Below the pieces are notes generated by a model. That model saw only the letters and a list, made by a program, of their open reading frames with translations. It was not told where the DNA came from and did no database searches. A DNA stretch of 10,535 bases from an uncultured Chloroflexaceae bacterium. GTDB taxonomy: Bacteria > Chloroflexota > Chloroflexia > Chloroflexales > Chloroflexaceae. The stretch is taken from NCBI GenBank assembly GCA_937141995.1, contig CAKZQX010000847.1:1-10535 (forward strand), read 5' to 3'. This document shows positions 7,255-10,535 of the stretch, in pieces (the first letter of the stretch is position 1; the number at the start of each line of letters is the position of its first letter). The translations under genes and the position numbers were made by a program.

Positions 7255-7267
7255 CAACTATTGCACT

Positions 7268-7296
7268 AGTATAGTCGAAGCAGGGACGGCTGTCAA
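7268..7296 (-). promoter_or_regulatory. Strong sigma70-type promoter of the nadABC operon
   Basis: On the minus strand the -35 is TTGACA (7296-7291), the spacer is 17 bases, and the -10 is TATACT (7273-7268). The -35 is consensus and the -10 matches at 5 of 6 positions. Transcription should start near 7261, giving a leader of about 185 bases that contains all three operator-like palindromes. The promoter lies just beyond the stop of the upstream YggT gene, so the operon has its own start. Confidence 0.8.
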
Positions 7297-7324
7297 GCTC
7301 TCCCCGGTAGCGTGCGCGGCGACC

Positions 7325-7915
7325 TCAGGTACGCCGCACTTCGTCGGAAGGCGCAAAAAAGAGGTACATTGCACGAACCAGGCCCCAGGCCAGCAGGTAG
7401 TAGACCCCAATGGCAAACAGATCGGAGACCTCGATAACAATATTGCCATACTGCGGCACACCCTGCCCAAAAAGCGTCAGGAAAGGCGTAACCAGGGGAT
7501 AGCTCACAGAGTAGATAAAGTTGGCAAACTGGTTGTCCAGATTTGCTCCCAGCGCCAGCAAGATAAAGCGAAAACCGATGACAATCGCAAACAGATGCGC
7601 CACATAGTAGATCCCCAGCCGGAACCGCGCCAACAGTGCTGCGCGTTGCTCACGTTCGGCCTCATAGTCCCGTTCCGGCTGACGGTGCCGTTGCTGCTCC
7701 GGCTGCTGCGAATGCTGCGGGCGCGGCTGCACCGGCTGCTGTGGGCGCTGGTATTCCGGTTGTTGGGAGCGCTGCGGGTAGTCCGGCTGCTGCGGGCGCG
7801 GCTGCTGCGGGCGATAATTCTGATAGGACTGCGTCTCATCTTCCTGGCGATGCTCATTCTCGGCGGAACGGGTATACTCAGGTTCATCACGAATATCGCG
7901 GTTATAGTTCTGCAT
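7325..7915 (-). CDS. YggT-family membrane protein with Gln/Pro-rich N-terminal tail
   Basis: A 196-residue predicted integral membrane protein. Residues 1-90 are hydrophilic and low in complexity, with many QQP and RPQ repeats from about 35 to 80, and are probably disordered. Two hydrophobic segments follow, about 100-122 (LGIYYVAHLFAIVIGFRFIL) and 164-187 (SDLFAIGVYYLLAWGLVRAM). They are separated by ALGA, an amphipathic stretch and YPLVTPFLTLFG. This order fits the YggT (YlmG/Ycf19-like) domain, which is linked in other organisms to membrane organisation, division or ion stress; its role here is unknown. ATG 7915 follows GGAG with 7-base spacing. The next gene upstream is a paralogue with the same core but a different tail. 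There is no signal peptide. The family call is good; function is open. Confidence 0.8.
   Translation of the reverse strand: MQNYNRDIRDEPEYTRSAENEHRQEDETQSYQNYRPQQPRPQQPDYPQRSQQPEYQRPQQPVQPRPQHSQQPEQQRHRQPERDYEAEREQRAALLARFRLGIYYVAHLFAIVIGFRFILLALGANLDNQFANFIYSVSYPLVTPFLTLFGQGVPQYGNIVIEVSDLFAIGVYYLLAWGLVRAMYLFFAPSDEVRRT
7676..7813. repeat. Low-complexity CAGCAGCCG-like coding repeat (Gln/Pro tail)
   Basis: The DNA coding for residues 35-80 of the Gln/Pro-tailed YggT protein consists of degenerate repeats around CAG-CAG-CCG with interspersed CGC and TAC codons. It translates to runs such as RPQQPRPQQPDYPQ. Such stretches expand and contract by slippage, so tail length is expected to vary between strains. 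Confidence 0.7.
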
Positions 7916-7981
7916 TCCGAATCTCCAGACATTTCAGACACACGTCGTCAGCCACATCGGGCCACACCGGGTATATGGAAC

Positions 7982-8006
7982 TAAACGTAACTTTGCCGTT
8001 AGTTTA
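7982..8006. other. Hairpin in the gap between the two YggT genes
   Basis: TAAAC-G-TAAC pairs with GTTAGTTTA over 9 bp with one bulged G and a 6-base loop. It lies in the 188-base gap between the genes, about 70-90 bases before the start codon of the Gln/Pro-tailed gene. There is no U-tract and no clear promoter beside it. Its role is unknown; it might be an mRNA structure or an operator. I see nothing else convincing in the gap. Confidence 0.35.
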
Positions 8007-8103
8007 CCACGATGTAGGCCAGTCGCACAAGATAGACAAAATCCCCCTGCCGGTTCCAGACCAGCGGGAGGATCTATGCAACGCTACAGGTGTTTACGCA
8101 GCG

Positions 8104-8628
8104 TTAGCTCTCGCCAACCCGATCCAGCGGTGTTTTCGGGTGGTAGATAAACTTCGCAACATTGGAGGCAATCCAGGCAATCAGATAGTAGATCCCGATT
8201 GCCACAAAGTCGGACCACTCAAAAATATTGACACCGGCCTGCGGTATCTCCGCCACCCCAAACAGTCCCAGGAACGGCACAACAATAGGATAGGTCAGCG
8301 CATACCAGAGGCTCGCAAATGCGCTGCTCGGATCGGCACCGAGGGCCAGCAGCAAGAAGCGGATAATAATAAAAATCGTAAAAACATGGGCCACAAAGTA
8401 GATAATGCGCTTCGCGCGATTATATGCAGCCGTCCGGAGCGTTTCATCCGACGGCACGACCACTGTTTCCTCAGAAACACGTTTGGCCGATACATCATCC
8501 AGCGTTTGCTCGACGCGCTCGTGAATAACCCGGTCACTATCATACGCGGGATTATCGCGCTTATCCGTATCATCACTGTATGGCTGAATTACATCTTCCT
8601 GGCGCACAACCTTCTGTTCGTCCGTCAT
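8104..8628 (-). CDS. YggT-family membrane protein with acidic N-terminal tail
   Basis: A 174-residue predicted membrane protein, paralogous to the neighbour downstream. The N-terminal 65 residues are charged and mainly acidic (for example QPYSDDTDKRDNPAYDSDR). The YggT core follows: a first membrane segment at about 75-97 (IIYFVAHVFTIFIIIRFLLL), then ALGADPSSAFASLWYALTYP, FLGLFG, and a second segment at about 138-160 (WSDFVAIGIYYLIAWIASNV). The core aligns with the neighbour at YY/YFVAH, RF-LLALGA, YP-V-PFL-LFG and SD-AIG-YYL-AW. ATG 8628 is fixed by GGAGG with 5-base spacing. A longer open frame to 8868 runs back into palindromic repeat DNA and is not believable. Function is unknown; the tandem pairing suggests duplication and possibly a heteromeric complex. 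Confidence 0.8.
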   Translation of the reverse strand: MTDEQKVVRQEDVIQPYSDDTDKRDNPAYDSDRVIHERVEQTLDDVSAKRVSEETVVVPSDETLRTAAYNRAKRIIYFVAHVFTIFIIIRFLLLALGADPSSAFASLWYALTYPIVVPFLGLFGVAEIPQAGVNIFEWSDFVAIGIYYLIAWIASNVAKFIYHPKTPLDRVGES

Positions 8629-8647
8629 AGTAACCTCCATAGTTTGC

Positions 8648-8661
8648 GGGCCGATCAGCCC
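8648..8661. promoter_or_regulatory. Imperfect palindrome in the leader of the acidic-tailed YggT gene
   Basis: GGGCCGATCAGCCC is palindromic apart from one pair and sits about 10 bases upstream of the ribosome site. It could be an operator or a leader hairpin. Nothing in the sequence decides between these. Confidence 0.25.
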
Positions 8662-8706
8662 GGTACGGGTGTGCTTCTCGCTGTGAGGTTGCAAGAAGTA
8701 TGCCAG

Positions 8707-8736
8707 AGTAAAAAATCCGCTATGGCAACGCGTCAA
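8707..8736 (-). promoter_or_regulatory. Candidate promoter for the YggT gene pair
   Basis: On the minus strand TTGACG (8736-8731), an 18-base spacer and TTTACT (8712-8707) give 5/6 and 4/6 matches to sigma70 boxes. The leader would be about 70 bases. This is weaker than the nadA and glgE promoters and is tentative. Confidence 0.35.
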
Positions 8737-8755
8737 ATTCAACCATAGTAGACAT

Positions 8756-8973
8756 GACGTTACGCGGTGCGCATGCAAACCGGGTGTTTCACCCGATAGA
8801 AGCCCGATTCGCCTGCGGCAGCATGGTACGTAATCGATCTTTTGCACAAAAAATTTGCACTTGTGCAAATTTTTTGTGCAAAGAATAAAATCTTCCGCCC
8901 TGCCGGAGGCGCATCGGGCCGTTCATCCAGATGAACACCTGATTCGGAACCGACCGCGTAAGTCCTGTAATAG
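8756..8973. repeat. Nested-palindrome element, copy 1
   Basis: The outer ends are inverted: GAC-G-TTACGCGGT (8756-8768) against ACCGCGTAAGTC (8953-8964), which is 12 bp with one bulge. Farther in, GCCCGATTCGCCTGCGGCAG (8802-8821) pairs with 8900-8919 at 18 of 20 positions. At the centre is a perfect palindrome, 8841-8882. Extra perfect hairpins lie on each side: CGGGTG-TTT-CACCCG (8781-8795) and GTTCATC-CA-GATGAAC (8921-8936). The whole unit is thus one long imperfect palindrome. No protein-coding content is visible. It resembles a MITE-like palindromic element or a structured RNA or DNA site, but it is not a type I can name. Confidence 0.8.
8841..8882. repeat. Perfect 42-base central palindrome of element copy 1
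   Basis: The arms are TTTGCACAAAAAATTTGCAC and its exact complement, 20 bases each, around a TT centre. Each arm itself contains TTTGCAC twice around a run of six A. It would form an AT-rich cruciform or hairpin. Its position matches the central palindrome of copy 2, but the sequence does not. Confidence 0.9.
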
Positions 8974-8975
8974 AT

Positions 8976-9176
8976 ACGAGTTACGCGGTGGGCAATCAAA
9001 CTGAGCGTTTCCCCCGATGAAACACAAACCGCCTGCGGCAGCATGGTACTGTTTTATCCTTTTTCACGAAATTGTGGCTCGGAGAGCCACAATTTCGTGA
9101 AAAAGATCGGACAACTTCCGCCCTGCCGGAGGCGAAATTTCCTTTTGAGTGAGCCACCGCGTAAGTCGTGTAATAG
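8976..9176. repeat. Nested-palindrome element, copy 2
   Basis: Ends are inverted: ACGA-G-TTACGCGGTGG at 8976-8991 against the complement around 9154-9170. The block CGCCTGCGGCAGCATGGTAC (9030-9049) is identical to copy 1 (8810-8829), and TTCCGCCCTGCCGGAGGCG (9116-9134) is identical to 8893-8911. The left blocks are offset by exactly 221 bases; the right blocks by 223, and the right end by 203 because copy 2 is shorter on the right. GTAAGTC-S-TGTAATAGA follows the right end in both copies. The element lies in direct tandem with copy 1 and ends 1 base before a different hairpin repeat. Confidence 0.8.
9059..9105. repeat. Perfect 47-base central palindrome of element copy 2
   Basis: Two exactly complementary 22-base arms (9059-9080 and 9084-9105) surround a GGA centre. 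The arms include TTTTTCACGAAATTGTGG. The sequence is unrelated to the central palindrome of copy 1 although the flanking blocks are conserved. Confidence 0.9.
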
Positions 9177-9177
9177 A

Positions 9178-9248
9178 GCAAACAGAGAACAAAGCACGCC
9201 TGAGCTATACCGATCAGCCACGATGTTTGTTCTTTGTCCTCTGTTTGC
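9178..9248. repeat. Long inverted repeat (GAACAGAGAAC hairpin family), copy 2, downstream of the esterase gene
   Basis: GCAAACAGAGAACAAAG (9178-9194) pairs with 9232-9248 at 16 of 17 positions around a 37-base loop. It shares the core AACAGAGAAC-AAAG with the nadB-nadC hairpin and, like it, begins about 10 bases after a minus-strand stop codon. There is no U-tract. It could be an mRNA 3'-end hairpin or a dispersed palindromic repeat. Confidence 0.7.
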
Positions 9249-9257
9249 TTGTTCTCG

Positions 9258-10238
9258 CTAGAGATGTGTGGCAAACCAGCGCGCACGCGCATCCGGCACA
9301 CCCGGGAAGATCTCATGCTCGCCAAACTGCGCCACGAAGATCTCTTTGGGCGCTCGAATATGGTTGTAGGCCGCAAAGATCGTCGAGGGCGGGCAGATCA
9401 GATCCATCAGCCCGGCAGTAAGATAGACCGGGGCTTCGATCCAGTCGGCCAGGTTCATGCAGTCGAAGTAGCTCAGGGTGCGAAAGACCCGGGCCGGATC
9501 TACACCGCTGCGGCGGCAGTAGCGCGCAATTTCCTGATAGGGTTCGGCATCGGTCACGGTTGCGGCCCGCTCAAAGTGGCAGAGGAAGGGGATCTCGGCG
9601 AAGGCTGCGCATAGCCGCCCATGCACCGACTGCCCGTACGCCTGCGCCCGCAGCGGCCAGAGCGCCGCCGTCGCCAGCGTTAGCCCGCCGCCCTGACTAC
9701 CCCCGGCAAGCCCCAGTCGCTCCGGGTCAACTTCGGGCCGGGTTGTCAGCAGTTCCACGGCGCGCAGCGCATCAACATAGACGGCGCGGTAGTAGTAGGT
9801 CTGCGGATCGCCCACGCCCATGGTCAGATAGCCGGGCGCGTGCCCGCCGGGGTAGCTCCCGGTATCGCTGCTCTCGCCGCTCTGCCCACGGATGTCGATT
9901 GCCAGCACCGCGTAGCCCTGCGAAGTCCACCCGAGCAAATCGAACGCTTCAGGCCGCCGGGAGCTGTAGCCATGGTAGAGCAGCAGCGCGGGGAACGGCC
10001 CATCACCCAGGGGCCGGGCATAGGTGCCGACGACCTCCGCGCCCTGCCATCCGGCGAAGGTGGCACGGAAGAGTTGCACCCCGGTGTAGGGCAGATCCAG
10101 CGGCACAAACTGCGGATCAAGCGGCACCTGGACCGCCTCCGCCAGCGTGTCGCGCCAGAACTGCGCGCAGTCAGGTTGCCGCGTCTGGGGCGGGCAGTAG
10201 CTCCAGAGTTGGGCCAGCGGCAGATCAAAATAGGCCAC
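9258..10238 (-). CDS. Acetyl xylan esterase / cephalosporin-C deacetylase family (AXE1) hydrolase
   Basis: An alpha/beta-hydrolase that removes acetyl groups from sugars such as acetylated xylo-oligosaccharides and, in known members, from cephalosporin C. The protein has 326 residues, the family norm. It starts with MAYFDLPLAQL, very like the Thermotoga enzyme (MAFFDLPLEEL). Other signatures are LLLYHGYSSR (85-94), AIDIRGQSG (113-121), DPQTYYYRAVYVDALRAVE (144-162), GGSQGGG (179-185), PFLCHFERA (217-225), VFRTLSYFDCMN (251-262) and GLMDLICPPSTIFAAYN (276-292). The catalytic triad is S181, D279 and H308 (FGEHE). GTG 10238 is chosen over the longer GTG 10307 because AAGGAG lies 8 bases upstream and homology begins there. 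There is no signal peptide, so it is probably cytoplasmic. It stands alone in transcription; a short insertion (about residues 196-208) precedes the PFLCHF motif. The natural substrate is uncertain. Confidence 0.94.
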   Translation of the reverse strand: MAYFDLPLAQLWSYCPPQTRQPDCAQFWRDTLAEAVQVPLDPQFVPLDLPYTGVQLFRATFAGWQGAEVVGTYARPLGDGPFPALLLYHGYSSRRPEAFDLLGWTSQGYAVLAIDIRGQSGESSDTGSYPGGHAPGYLTMGVGDPQTYYYRAVYVDALRAVELLTTRPEVDPERLGLAGGSQGGGLTLATAALWPLRAQAYGQSVHGRLCAAFAEIPFLCHFERAATVTDAEPYQEIARYCRRSGVDPARVFRTLSYFDCMNLADWIEAPVYLTAGLMDLICPPSTIFAAYNHIRAPKEIFVAQFGEHEIFPGVPDARARWFATHL

Positions 10239-10278
10239 GCGGGTGACTCCTTCCGGTTGTATGCGAATTGTTCGGTAG

Positions 10279-10298
10279 GGACACGCTCTGGCGCGTCC
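10279..10298 (-). other. Leader hairpin upstream of the esterase gene
   Basis: In minus-sense RNA GGACGCGC-CAGA-GCGUGUCC forms an 8-bp stem with one G-U pair and a tetraloop. The same pairing on the plus strand has an A-C mismatch, so if functional it acts in the esterase mRNA leader. It lies about 40 bases before GTG 10238. Confidence 0.35.
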
Positions 10299-10315
10299 GC
10301 AGTCCACCTCAATGT

Positions 10316-10535
10316 TTACACCTTAACGCTTTCACTGATCAGGACGTATTGTAGCATAGCTATAGAAAGATACCGATAAACACAGACCTCAGAACAAACG
10401 AATTTTCTGATAGCGATGCACCAGGCATGCAGCAATTGCGCCTTACGGGCAAAGGCGGCATCGGTTGCAGTATGGGTGACACGTTTATGCTTGAGCGCCA
10501 CCGGGTTGTTCAGTCGCAGATCAAGCGCACGATAG
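10316..10535 (-). CDS. Partial unrecognised ORF, C-terminal end
   Basis: The reading frame is open from the window edge to a TAA at 10316-10318, giving 72 codons (starting YRALDLRLNNP). The first 45 or so residues (RALDLRLNNPVALKHKRVTH, AFARKAQLLHAWCIAIRKF) look like protein-coding sequence: balanced, basic and GC-rich like neighbouring genes. The last 25 or so residues come from AT-rich DNA and overlap the candidate esterase promoter, so the real gene may once have ended earlier. A GTG at 10501 exists, but the frame continues upstream without a stop, so it need not be the start. I do not recognise the family. Confidence 0.35.
   Translation of the reverse strand, partial: YRALDLRLNNPVALKHKRVTHTATDAAFARKAQLLHAWCIAIRKFVCSEVCVYRYLSIAMLQYVLISESVKV
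10348..10356 (-). promoter_or_regulatory. Candidate extended -10 promoter for the esterase gene
   Basis: TGCTACAAT on the minus strand is an extended -10 (TGn plus TACAAT). The -35 region 17 bases away is poor, which is common for extended -10 promoters. Transcription would start near 10341 and give a leader of about 100 bases. It overlaps the tail of the partial ORF to the right. Confidence 0.4.

Noticed and set aside
7077..7261. NAD+ riboswitch in the nadA leader
   Set aside because: I cannot find a convincing match to a known NAD riboswitch core. Three repeated DNA palindromes favour protein operators, although an RNA role is kept open as a finding.
8629..8868. Upstream extension of the acidic-tailed YggT frame to ATG 8868
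   Set aside because: The added residues come from the palindromic element, while ATG 8628 has a strong GGAGG at 5 bases.
8756..9176. CRISPR array
   Set aside because: There are only two units of about 200 bases, with palindromes inside the units and no short regular repeats with unique spacers.
8756..9176. Integron attC sites
   Set aside because: The variable core and inverted ends recall attC, but the GTTRRRY/RYYYAAC core sites are not convincing, no cassette ORF lies between the copies, no integrase is present, and the cores are perfect, not imperfect, palindromes.
8760..9376. Small open frames on both strands through the nested palindromes
   Set aside because: They repeat similar peptides (for example PCCRRR) because the DNA repeats, have no ribosome sites, and cross inverted repeats. 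They are not genes.
9560..10246. 228-codon Arg/Ala-rich plus-strand frame
   Set aside because: It is antisense to the esterase, whose catalytic triad and family motifs are clear; its composition is typical of a shadow frame.
10239..10307. Esterase start at GTG 10307
   Set aside because: The extra 23 residues have no family match and would run through a leader hairpin; GTG 10238 has AAGGAG at 8 bases and matches the family N-terminus.

Overview
The window is a bacterial chromosome segment of moderately high GC content. Every convincing gene lies on the minus strand. The gene set is a GlgE-type maltosyltransferase next to a trehalose synthase, nadA-nadB-nadC, two YggT-family membrane proteins and an AXE1/cephalosporin-C-deacetylase-type esterase. 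Strong Shine-Dalgarno sequences, several GTG starts and near-consensus sigma70 promoters are also present. This would fit a Chloroflexota (Chloroflexia) genome. That assignment is inferred from overall protein flavour, without any database search.

Layout, read right to left in the direction of transcription. At 10316-10535 is the C-terminal end of an unrecognised ORF that runs off the window. At 9258-10238 is the esterase. At 8629-9257 is a 630-base gene-free stretch filled by a tandem pair of about 200-bp nested-palindrome elements and a separate hairpin repeat. At 8104-8628 and 7325-7915 are two tandem YggT paralogues with unrelated N-terminal tails. At 3384-7076 is the NAD de novo operon nadA, nadB, nadC. 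It is driven by a strong promoter at 7268-7296, with three copies of a 21-bp operator-like palindrome in the leader. At 1182-3131 is glgE with its own consensus promoter just after nadC. At 1-1006 is the N-terminal 335 codons of treS, cut by the window edge.

Functionally there are two metabolic modules. NadB oxidises aspartate to iminoaspartate, NadA condenses it with dihydroxyacetone phosphate to quinolinate, and NadC converts quinolinate to nicotinate mononucleotide. TreS interconverts trehalose and maltose, and GlgE polymerises maltose-1-phosphate into alpha-1,4-glucan. The kinase that would join these two steps is not in the window.

The most unusual material is non-coding. (1) The tandem nested-palindrome elements at about 8756-9176 have conserved ends and flanks, but their long perfect central palindromes differ in sequence. 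(2) A hairpin repeat family built on AACAGAGAACAAAG lies just after the stop codons of both nadB and the esterase. (3) The nadA leader carries three operator copies in roughly 60-bp repeats that also contain small GC hairpins followed by U tracts.
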